DNA from: Marinomonas atlantica
GTDB taxonomy: Bacteria; Pseudomonadota; Gammaproteobacteria; Pseudomonadales; Marinomonadaceae
DNA: 64,000 nt
Direction: 5' to 3'
Assembly (NCBI RefSeq): GCF_001639725.1
Contig: NZ_LTAW01000002.1
Coordinates: 310,001-374,000 of the forward strand
Part shown: positions 57,186 to 64,000 of the stretch, one piece after another
Layout: each line of letters opens with the position of its first letter
Numbering within the stretch: position 1 is the first letter of the stretch
Program-made: the position numbers and the translations under genes
Notes under the pieces: generated by a model
Databases searched by the model: none
What the model was told of the DNA's origin: nothing
What the model saw: the letters and a program-made list of their open reading frames with translations, nothing else

Positions 57186-58281
57186 ATGGAAATTAATCCG
57201 ATTGTTTCAAAGATAAAAGACCTTTCCGAACGAACTCAGGTACTTCGGGGGTATCTTTGACTACGAGTCAAAGAAAGAAAGACTAGAAGAAGTGAACCGT
57301 GAACTGGAAGATCCTGATGTTTGGAACGACCCAGATTACGCACAGAAGTTAGGTAGAGAGCGCTCTACATTAGAAGGTGTTGTTTCCACGATTGATAATC
57401 TGGAAGCGGGTGTTGAAGACGCATCTGTATTATTGGATATGGCCGTTGAAGAAGACGATCAAGACTCAGTTGACGCCGTTCAACTTGAGCTTGAAGAGCT
57501 TGAGACGCAATTGGCTGCGCTAGAATTTCGCCGTATGTTCTCCGGTGAAATGGATCCGAACAGTGCATTCTTAGACATTCAATCTGGTTCGGGCGGTACT
57601 GAAGCACAAGATTGGGCCAATATATTGCTGCGCATGTATTTGCGTTGGGGTGAAGATAAAGGCTTTAAAGTGGAGCTGCTCGAAGTCTCCGCAGGTGAAG
57701 TCGCAGGCATCAAATCAGCGACGGTACGTTTCGAAGGTGACTATGCATTCGGCTGGTTACGTACTGAAACAGGTGTTCATCGTCTGGTGCGTAAGTCGCC
57801 TTTTGACTCAGGCAATCGTCGCCATACGTCTTTTGCATCGGTGTTTGTTTCTCCAGAGATTGATGACAACGTTGATATCGATATTAATCCATCGGACTTG
57901 CGCATTGATACCTACCGCTCGTCAGGTGCTGGTGGACAGCACGTGAACACGACCGATTCCGCGGTACGTATCACACACGAACCGTCTGGTATTGTGGTTC
58001 AGTGTCAAAACCAACGCTCGCAACATGCTAACCGTGACTTCGCGATGAAACAGTTGCGTGCGAAATTATACGAAATGGAAATGCAAAAGCGTACGGAAGC
58101 CGCTCAAGCGCTAGAAGACACCAAGTCTGATATCGGTTGGGGAAGCCAAATCCGTTCTTATGTATTGGATGCCTCTCGTATCAAGGATTTGCGTACGGGT
58201 GTGGAAAGCTCCAACACGGGTGCCGTACTTGATGGCAATTTAGATCAATTTATTGTGGCGAGCCTTAAACAAGGCCTTTAG
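57186..58281 (+). CDS. prfB: Peptide chain release factor 2, with programmed +1 frameshift
   Basis: Release factor 2 ends translation at UGA and UAA. Zero-frame translation from ATG 57186 gives 24 codons, then TGA at 57258-57260; shifting +1 after CTT continues as GACTACGAG... to 58281, for 364 residues (E. coli RF2 has 365). The tripeptide anticodon SPF is in [10 protein letters not shown], and GGQ in [13 protein letters not shown] is the peptidyl-transferase motif. The internal stop is regulatory, so the gene is not broken. It is followed by lysS, the usual prfB-lysS pair. Confidence 0.96.
57246..57261 (+). promoter_or_regulatory. prfB programmed frameshift site
   Basis: CGGGGG (internal Shine-Dalgarno-like) three bases before CTTTGAC. 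This matches the standard AGGGGGTATCTTTGAC element except for C instead of A at the first base. Low RF2 lets the ribosome slip +1 at CTT before TGA. Confidence 0.95.
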
Positions 58282-58319
58282 TGCACTAAAACCTTTTGAC
58301 AAGAGTACCTTACAAAATC

Positions 58320-59822
58320 ATGTCTAACGAAACTCAAAACGAGACCAGCGTAAATTCTGAAGATAACCGTTTAGTTGCCGAGCGTCGCGCTAAGTTGGCT
58401 GCCATTCGTGAAGAGCGTAATGCTTTTCCAAATACCTTTCGCCGTGATGCCTACGCTGCTGACCTGCAAGCTGAGTTCGCTGAGCTAGAAAAGCCAGAGT
58501 TAGAAGAAAAGAACCACGTGGTGAGCATTGCGGGTCGTATCGTTCGTAACCGTGGAGCATTTATGCTGCTGCAAGATATGAGTGGTCAAATTCAAGCTTA
58601 TGTAAACCGTAAAGCGCTTGATCCAGAGCTTTTGAAAGACATCAAAAGCTGGGATTTGGGTGACATCATTGGCGTAACTGGTCCAGTGCATAAATCCGGT
58701 AAAGGCGACCTTTACGTTGACATGCAGTCTGTTGAGTTGCTGACAAAATCGTTACGTCCATTGCCTGATAAGCACCATGGCTTGGCTGATATGGAAATGC
58801 GTTATCGCCAGCGTTACGTAGATTTGATTGTAAACGAAGAGTCTCGCAATACGTTTCAAGTACGCTCGAAAATCATTTCTACTATTCGTCGCTTCTTAGA
58901 AGATCGTCGTTTCATGGAAGTGGAAACACCTATGCTGCAAACCATTCCTGGTGGTGCATCGGCACGTCCGTTTGTAACCCACCACAATGCGATGGATATG
59001 GACATGTTCCTACGTATCGCACCAGAGCTTTATTTGAAGCGTTTAGTAGTCGGTGGATTTGAACGTGTTTTCGAAATCAACCGTAACTTCCGTAACGAAG
59101 GTGTATCGACGCGTCATAACCCAGAATTCACTATGATCGAATTCTACCAAGCCTATGCGGATTACAAAGATCTAATGGATCTGACGGAAGAGATGCTGCG
59201 TATAGTATCAGAAGCCGTTCTCGGCAAAACGGTTGTTCAGTACGGTGAGTACGAGTTTGACTTCGGTGCGCCATTCACACGTATGACCATGCTTGAAGCA
59301 ATCTTGCACTACAATCCTGAGCTAACGGCGGATGACGTTTCAACGGTTGAAAAAGCGACCGCTGTTGCGAAGGCATTGCATATTGACGTGAAGCCAATCT
59401 GGGGCCTTGGTAAGTTGTGGACAGAGATCTTTGAAGAGACGGCAGAAAGCAAGCTGATTCAGCCGACGTTTATTACAGAATACCCTGCAGAAGTATCACC
59501 GCTGGCACGTCGTAATGACCATGATGAGTTTATTACCGATCGTTTTGAATTCTTCGTAGGAGGGCGTGAGATCGCTAATGGCTTCTCGGAGCTTAACGAT
59601 GCCGAAGACCAAGCTGAGCGTTTCCGCCGTCAGGTGGAAGAAAAAGATGCGGGTGATGATGAAGCGATGCATTACGATGCTGATTACATCAATGCGTTGG
59701 AATACGGTCTGCCGCCAACCGCTGGCCAAGGTATTGGTATCGACCGTCTGGTGATGCTGTTTACCGATTCGCCATCGATTCGTGATGTGCTATTGTTCCC
59801 TCATATGCGCCCTCAGGACTAA
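58320..59822 (+). CDS. lysS: Lysyl-tRNA synthetase, class II
   Basis: 500-residue enzyme charging tRNA-Lys. The N-terminal OB-fold anticodon-binding domain (~60-145, [20 protein letters not shown]) is followed by the class II core: motif 1 with [16 protein letters not shown] (~198-213), motif 2 [18 protein letters not shown] (~257-274) and motif 3 [13 protein letters not shown] (~472-484). Length is typical (~500). ATG at 58320 is preferred over TTG at 58296 (weak context). It is co-transcribed with prfB. Confidence 0.96.
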   Translation: MSNETQNETSVNSEDNRLVAERRAKLAAIREERNAFPNTFRRDAYAADLQAEFAELEKPELEEKNHVVSIAGRIVRNRGAFMLLQDMSGQIQAYVNRKALDPELLKDIKSWDLGDIIGVTGPVHKSGKGDLYVDMQSVELLTKSLRPLPDKHHGLADMEMRYRQRYVDLIVNEESRNTFQVRSKIISTIRRFLEDRRFMEVETPMLQTIPGGASARPFVTHHNAMDMDMFLRIAPELYLKRLVVGGFERVFEINRNFRNEGVSTRHNPEFTMIEFYQAYADYKDLMDLTEEMLRIVSEAVLGKTVVQYGEYEFDFGAPFTRMTMLEAILHYNPELTADDVSTVEKATAVAKALHIDVKPIWGLGKLWTEIFEETAESKLIQPTFITEYPAEVSPLARRNDHDEFITDRFEFFVGGREIANGFSELNDAEDQAERFRRQVEEKDAGDDEAMHYDADYINALEYGLPPTAGQGIGIDRLVMLFTDSPSIRDVLLFPHMRPQD

Positions 59823-59857
59823 TTGAGGCGTCTCACGTAGCACACGTTTGATTTTGT

Positions 59858-59885
59858 ATAAGGCCTCTTTTGAGGCCTTATTTTA
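59858..59885 (+). terminator. Rho-independent terminator of prfB-lysS
   Basis: Ten-base-pair perfect stem ATAAGGCCTC / GAGGCCTTAT with TTTT loop and a short T tail. Confidence 0.88.
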
Positions 59886-59936
59886 TGGTTTTAAAAACTT
59901 CTTAATGGTTAAATTTTTAAAAAATGGAGCGTTGAA

Positions 59937-60995
59937 ATGAGTCGCTTTTGGACGGATAAAATTGCATCACTGGACCCTTATGTGCCAGGCGAGCAGCCAC
60001 AAGATAAGCAATACATTAAACTAAATACCAATGAAAGCCCGTATGGTCCTTCCCCTAAAGCGTTGGCCGCGATGCAGGATCAGGTGAGTGAAAAGTTACG
60101 CTTATACCCTGATCCAAATTGCCAAACATTGAAAAATGCGTTGGCAAAGACTTATTCGGTAGATGCGGATCATGTGTTTGTCGGCAATGGCTCTGATGAA
60201 GTGCTGGCGCTGGCGTTCATGGGCTACTTTGCTGGTGGTAAACCGTTAGCGTTTGCAGACATCACCTACAGTTTTTATAAGGTGTACGCGAACTTATATG
60301 GCATTACCCCAGATATCGTGCCGCTGAACGATGATTTTGATGTGGTGCCAAGTGACTACGAAAATCTGGATGTTTCAGGCATTGTCATTACCAACCCAAA
60401 TGCACCGACAGGTAAAGCATTGCCGTTAGCGGACATTGAAAAAGTACTGCAGTCGAATCCTGATATTGTCGTTCTTGTTGATGAGGCGTATGTGGATTTT
60501 GGTGCGCAAAGTGCTGTTACGTTAGTTGGCCAGTATCCGAATCTCATGGTCGTGCAAACCTTGTCGAAGTCGCGTGCCTTAGCGGGTATACGAGTAGGGT
60601 ATGCCATTGCTCAGCCAGAGTTAATTGAAGGTTTAGAGCGTTTAAAGAACTCTTTCAACTCTTACCCTGTTGATCGTATTGCACTAGCCGGCGCGACAGC
60701 AGCGGTGGAAGATACGGATTATCTGGAAGAAATTTGTCAAAAGACTGTCGCAACACGCGAATGGACGACAATTGAGCTTGAGGCATTAGGCTTCCAAGTT
60801 TTGCCATCAGCGACGAACTTTGTCTTTGTGACGCATCCTGAACATGAAGCGGAGTCATTGTACTTAGGTCTAAAAGAGCAGGGTATTTTGGTGCGTTACT
60901 TTGGTAACAAACCTCGTATCGGAGATTTCTTACGTATTACGATTGGTACGGATGCTGAAATGGCGGCGTTAGTTGCTAGGTTAAAAGAAATGTAA
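59937..60995 (+). CDS. hisC: Histidinol-phosphate aminotransferase
   Basis: 352-residue class I/II PLP aminotransferase of histidine synthesis, converting imidazole acetol phosphate to histidinol phosphate. The N-terminal KLNTNESPYGPSPKALAAM (~28-46) and LRLYPDPNCQTLKNAL (~54-69) are typical of HisC. GNGSDEVLALAF (~82-93), VITNPNAPTGKALPL (~150-164), VLVDEAYVDFG (~181-191) and the PLP lysine in VQTLSKSRALAGIRVGYA (~204-221) follow. No other his gene is nearby. Family members also act on tyrosine and phenylalanine. GGAG lies 9 bases upstream of ATG. Confidence 0.92.
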   Translation: MSRFWTDKIASLDPYVPGEQPQDKQYIKLNTNESPYGPSPKALAAMQDQVSEKLRLYPDPNCQTLKNALAKTYSVDADHVFVGNGSDEVLALAFMGYFAGGKPLAFADITYSFYKVYANLYGITPDIVPLNDDFDVVPSDYENLDVSGIVITNPNAPTGKALPLADIEKVLQSNPDIVVLVDEAYVDFGAQSAVTLVGQYPNLMVVQTLSKSRALAGIRVGYAIAQPELIEGLERLKNSFNSYPVDRIALAGATAAVEDTDYLEEICQKTVATREWTTIELEALGFQVLPSATNFVFVTHPEHEAESLYLGLKEQGILVRYFGNKPRIGDFLRITIGTDAEMAALVARLKEM

Positions 60996-61006
60996 CGGTC
61001 GACCCT

Positions 61007-61080
61007 ATCGAACTCGATATCCATTTACGGTTGTCTATTTACTTTGTGCTAAAGCGCAATTAATGAATATTGAGTTCGAT
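61007..61080. repeat. Long-range inverted repeat downstream of hisC
   Basis: ATCGAACTCGATAT at 61007-61020 and its near-complement ATATTGAGTTCGAT at 61067-61080 (13 of 14 paired), separated by 46 bases. It lies in the gap between convergent hisC and the GGDEF-EAL gene. Confidence 0.7.
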
Positions 61081-61099
61081 GGTTTCTGCTAGAAAAAAG

Positions 61100-63016
61100 T
61101 TAAGTTAATTGACTTAACGGTGCGGGTCTTGCGTAAAAATAACCTTGTCGATAACGAATGCCCAGCGCATCCAATTGGAATGCTTGTTCCTGTGTTTCCA
61201 CGCCTTCTATTAAGCATTCCATATTGAGGTTTTGGCAAAGGTCTCGAATGAAGCGAATGGTGTGAGGGTCGTTCTCGATATTATTAGTAAAAGCTTTGTC
61301 TATTTTCACAAAGCTCGCAGGGATTTGGCTCAAATAGGCAAGGGATGAGTAGCCAGTACCAAAGTCATCAATAGCAAAAACGAATCCTAAATTACACAGT
61401 TCCTGGAGTGTATTACGGCCTCTTTCTAAAAAGCTAACTAGTACGCTTTCAGTTAACTCTAGAACAATATCTTTTGCGTTGGTTTTGGTTTCTTCTAGAA
61501 CTGATTTAATGTCATCAACAAAATTCAGTTGTGTTAAATGAGCGCCAGAAATATTGACGCCGATGGAAAAATTTTCACCGTAGAGTATTTTTAGTTCTGC
61601 TAAATCTAAGCATGCGCGACGAATAACCCAATTTTCTAAAACAGCAATATGGCCTGTTTCTTCTGCTGCAGTAATAATTTCAAGCGGTGAGATATGCCCA
61701 AGAGATGGATGTTCCCATCGCAGCAATGCTTCTGATCCGACTGCATTTGAATTAGGGGTTTTATAAATGGGTTGATAGTGAAGCTTTAGTTGGTTGTTTT
61801 CAATGGCGTTTTGTAGTTCTTTAATGATGAGGCTGCGCTTAAGTTGATGGTCCTCCATGCCTGGAATGTAGCTTATGAATCGGTTTCGTCCGCTCCGTTT
61901 AGCCACATAAAGTGCCGCATCAGCATAGATGAGTACTTGTAAGGGGTCATCCGTTATGTTGTCGCGGTTGTGTGCAACCCCGATGCTCGCTGAAATTAAG
62001 GTACGGTGTATATCATCCAGTTGCATGGGTGAAGATAGCTTCTGCACTAACTTATGAGCGATAGTCTCACGTTGTTGTTTTGGTAAATCTTCAGGAATGA
62101 TTAACACAAATTCATCACCTCCCAAGCGGGCGCAGACAGAATTTGAATGCATAGAGTTCTGTAAGATCTCAGCGACTTTTACAAGTAAGGAATCTCCAAC
62201 GGAGTGCCCATAGCTGTCATTAATGGGTTTAAAACCATCAAGATCAATATAGAATAAAGTGTAGGGTAGACCATGGATTTTCTTCAGCTTATTTTGTAAT
62301 CCGCGGCGATTAAGTAAATCTGTTAACGAGTCTGTAATAGAAGCATGGGCGTATTTTAACTCGCTTATTTTACGTTCATTTATATCATTCAATGTAGCAA
62401 TGACACTTTTCGCATAAATGTCTTTGCTAAGCTCTAACCTATGCCAGCGTTTCCCTTTCTTGGTGGACAATAAGTAATCATTCTCGAACAGGGATTCTTC
62501 TGAGAAAACAAAAGATGTAAGATCAATTTCTTTGGAAAATAGATCAGAAAATGTCTGTATTTCGTGGCCAAATTGGTCTTTGAATGGAGGGTTGAAACTG
62601 AGCAAATGACCGTCATTATCAAATAGGCCTAAAATAGCGCTCTTTCCGACTTCACCAACATAACGATTTAGTATTTCTGAATGGATCCCCTCGGCGAGCA
62701 TTGCTGTACGGTTGCCTTCAATTTCTATGCCGCTGAACCGCATAAATACTTGTTTATCGATGCCTTTTGGAGAAATGCGCCACCAACAGTCTATGATTCT
62801 TCCTGCCTCAAAGTCATTTAAATAGCCAAGCAGTGTTTGAGTAACAGCATCGGAACTTCCTGATTTAAAATCTCGACTTATGAGTTCATCTAAGTCATTG
62901 GCTTCCCAAAGATTCAAGGCTGCATTATTAGCCCAATATACTTTGAAATTTTGAACGTCATAGATCCATACAGGATTTTGTATGCTGTTAAGACAGAAAT
63001 CCTCAAATTTTTGCAA
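61100..63016 (-). CDS. PAS-GGDEF-EAL cyclic-di-GMP signalling protein
   Basis: 638-residue cytoplasmic protein: two PAS-like sensor segments (~5-110 and ~125-215), GGDEF domain (~230-385) and EAL domain (~395-638). The cyclase motif RLGGDEFVL is intact. Phosphodiesterase residues are also present: EALLRWEHP, GVNISGAHL, LELTESVL, AIDDFGTGYSSL, VKIDKAF, EGVETQEQA. Both activities are thus possible, although in most such hybrids one dominates. No membrane helix. Start: the frame opens with GTG at 63031, but AAGGAG sits five bases ahead of TTG (complement of 63014-63016), which I take as the true start. Confidence 0.88.
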   Translation of the reverse strand: MQKFEDFCLNSIQNPVWIYDVQNFKVYWANNAALNLWEANDLDELISRDFKSGSSDAVTQTLLGYLNDFEAGRIIDCWWRISPKGIDKQVFMRFSGIEIEGNRTAMLAEGIHSEILNRYVGEVGKSAILGLFDNDGHLLSFNPPFKDQFGHEIQTFSDLFSKEIDLTSFVFSEESLFENDYLLSTKKGKRWHRLELSKDIYAKSVIATLNDINERKISELKYAHASITDSLTDLLNRRGLQNKLKKIHGLPYTLFYIDLDGFKPINDSYGHSVGDSLLVKVAEILQNSMHSNSVCARLGGDEFVLIIPEDLPKQQRETIAHKLVQKLSSPMQLDDIHRTLISASIGVAHNRDNITDDPLQVLIYADAALYVAKRSGRNRFISYIPGMEDHQLKRSLIIKELQNAIENNQLKLHYQPIYKTPNSNAVGSEALLRWEHPSLGHISPLEIITAAEETGHIAVLENWVIRRACLDLAELKILYGENFSIGVNISGAHLTQLNFVDDIKSVLEETKTNAKDIVLELTESVLVSFLERGRNTLQELCNLGFVFAIDDFGTGYSSLAYLSQIPASFVKIDKAFTNNIENDPHTIRFIRDLCQNLNMECLIEGVETQEQAFQLDALGIRYRQGYFYARPAPLSQLT

Positions 63017-63127
63017 GTCCACTCCTTCCACTTGACCTATGAGTAGATGTACTCACCATTATAGCGATATTAAATAGTACCTTAAGAAGGCATTAAAGTA
63101 ATAGATGCTTAGATTTAGGAGGGATAC

Positions 63128-63165
63128 AAAAACTAGAGTGGCTTAAATGTGCACTCTAGTTTTTT
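63128..63165. terminator. Bidirectional terminator
   Basis: Stem AAAAACTAGAGTG / CACTCTAGTTTTT with an 11-base loop, A and T runs on either side, between the NAD(P)-binding gene's stop and the promoter region of the GGDEF-EAL gene. Confidence 0.8.
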
Positions 63166-63170
63166 AAAAG

Positions 63171-63809
63171 TTAGCCAAACATCCGGTCAATGGTTTCGTG
63201 GCCAGTAAACAATTCAACTACTCTAATTTTAGTTGAATCATGTTCAACACAATAGCAGATTGCATCAGCGACATCAGTTCTGGAGATACTAGTGTCAGCA
63301 CCTATATTTGGTCGTTCACTAGTAAACCCACCTGTTGCTGGCGTGTTGGTGAGTTTTCCCGGACGCAGAACAGTGTATGGAACGCTGGCTTTGGTTAGAT
63401 ATTCATCGGTGATGTGTTTTGTTATCAAGTAAGGCTTAATACTTGAATTAATCTCGTCGGGATCATCTGCACCAAATGAGCTGAGTAGGATAAAATGCTC
63501 TACAGAAGGCTCTTCTTCAGCGTAATCAATGGCTCTTTTAGCAGCCCAAAGATCAACGAGTATAGTTTTATCGTAACCACTAGAGCTGCCTGATCCTGCG
63601 ACAAATATAACTTTCTGTACCCCTTCATAGGCATCACAAAAGTCGTTTTCTAGATCGACCGTAAAGATTTCTAAATCGAGGTGCTCAAGTTCACTTGCGC
63701 GTTGACTGTCTCGTGCAATTGCTCGGACTGAATGCCCATCATTAACGAGTGATTGACAAACTCTCTGCCCGATTTGGCCAGTTGCGCCGATTACCAAAAT
63801 AGTCTTCAT
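63171..63809 (-). CDS. NAD(P)-binding protein (atypical SDR / NmrA-like)
   Basis: 212-residue Rossmann-fold protein of the NAD(P)H-binding family (YwnB/YtfG/NmrA-like atypical short-chain dehydrogenases). The cofactor loop is ILVIGATGQIGQRVC (~4-18), followed by AIARDS. LLSSFGADDPDE (~108-119) and the YLITKHITDEYL stretch (~126-137) hold the modified active site, and VPYTVLRPGKLTNTPATGG (~142-160) is the conserved post-active-site motif. Such proteins act as sugar- or quinone-related reductases or redox sensors. Substrate unknown. It seems monocistronic. Confidence 0.85.
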   Translation of the reverse strand: MKTILVIGATGQIGQRVCQSLVNDGHSVRAIARDSQRASELEHLDLEIFTVDLENDFCDAYEGVQKVIFVAGSGSSSGYDKTILVDLWAAKRAIDYAEEEPSVEHFILLSSFGADDPDEINSSIKPYLITKHITDEYLTKASVPYTVLRPGKLTNTPATGGFTSERPNIGADTSISRTDVADAICYCVEHDSTKIRVVELFTGHETIDRMFG

Positions 63810-63945
63810 GGTTATTGGCCCTTGCTTTTGAATTTAAGTTATCCTAGCCAAAAATTAAGCAGCTATTATGGAGCAATAGTGCTTTCACACTATGTTGCAG
63901 TTTTTTCTAAATTAGCAAGAGCGGCTTGCACCACCGCCCCGAGTA

Positions 63946-64000
63946 TTAACTAGTCAGATTTTCTAGTTTTGCCTTGATTTGAGAAAGGATTCCTTCTGAG
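63946..64000 (-). CDS. 3' end of an unidentified gene, cut by window edge
   Basis: On the minus strand the last 55 bases read as SEGILSQIKAKLENLTS followed by a TAA stop (complement of 63946-63948). The composition looks like a helical protein C-terminus, and 137 non-coding bases separate it from the NAD(P)-binding gene. Seventeen codons are too few to identify the product. Confidence 0.4.
   Translation of the reverse strand, partial: SEGILSQIKAKLENLTS

Noticed and set aside
57186..57262. In-frame TGA at the start of prfB, looking like a broken gene or sequencing error
   Set aside because: It is the canonical programmed +1 frameshift site with the CTTTGA context and upstream G-rich element.
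63753..63953. 66-residue plus-strand frame near the right edge
   Set aside because: It largely overlaps the start of the NAD(P)-binding gene on the other strand and has no ribosome site or recognisable features.

Overview
The window reads as a chromosomal segment of a marine gammaproteobacterium, most likely an Oceanospirillales member close to Marinomonas. This is an inference from gene content and protein style: a zapA-6S RNA-formyltetrahydrofolate cycloligase block, a large ~1600-residue NAD-glutamate dehydrogenase, a TRAP transporter, a full Gsp type II secretion operon and several cyclic-di-GMP and chemotaxis proteins. Base composition looks moderate and even. I see no tRNA or rRNA genes, insertion sequences, integrases, CRISPR arrays or phage genes. 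Most genes are intact and tightly packed, and only the two window edges cut genes.

Layout. 1-6 kb: a sensor diguanylate cyclase cut at its 5' end, then small single genes (PsiE-like membrane protein, FMN reductase, DJ-1/PfpI protein, MAPEG protein, ribbon-helix-helix protein, flavin/PLP-oxidase-fold protein, hexapeptide acyltransferase). 6-10.3 kb: a LysR regulator divergent from a DctP-DctQ-DctM TRAP importer. 10.4-13.5 kb: a LysR regulator divergent from the glutathione-dependent formaldehyde oxidation pair (class III alcohol dehydrogenase and S-formylglutathione hydrolase). 13.5-23.4 kb: chemoreceptor, short-chain dehydrogenase, a MFS/HlyU/hydrolase gene group, an RNase J-like nuclease, argC, an SbmA-type peptide importer and an NlpC/P60 lipoprotein.

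23.5-34.1 kb is an amino-acid catabolism and uptake region. It holds an acetylornithine/succinylornithine-type aminotransferase, the giant NAD-glutamate dehydrogenase, a GlxA/ArgR-type AraC regulator and a four-gene polar amino acid ABC importer. Together they resemble the arginine/ornithine regulon of Pseudomonas aeruginosa, rearranged. A P-II protein, hemE, a Nudix enzyme, astE (last step of arginine succinyltransferase catabolism) and a Zur-box-preceded zinc-binding protein follow.

40.1-43.3 kb: all four enzymes for CMP-Kdo synthesis in one operon (KpsF-type isomerase, kdsA, kdsC, kdsB). 43.3-55.8 kb: type II secretion genes gspN, then gspC-D-E-F-G-H-I-J-K-L-M. A TraF-like predicted outer-membrane protein lies between gspD and gspE, with hairpins on both sides. 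55.9-61 kb: fau, 6S RNA, zapA, prfB with its programmed +1 frameshift, lysS and hisC. 61-64 kb: a GGDEF-EAL protein, an NAD(P)-binding protein and the 3' tail of a gene leaving the window.

Nothing here is a clear-cut new system. The best leads are the TraF-like protein inside the gsp operon, the rearranged arginine/glutamate island, the self-contained Kdo operon, the HlyU-centred gene group and the RNase J-like enzyme.
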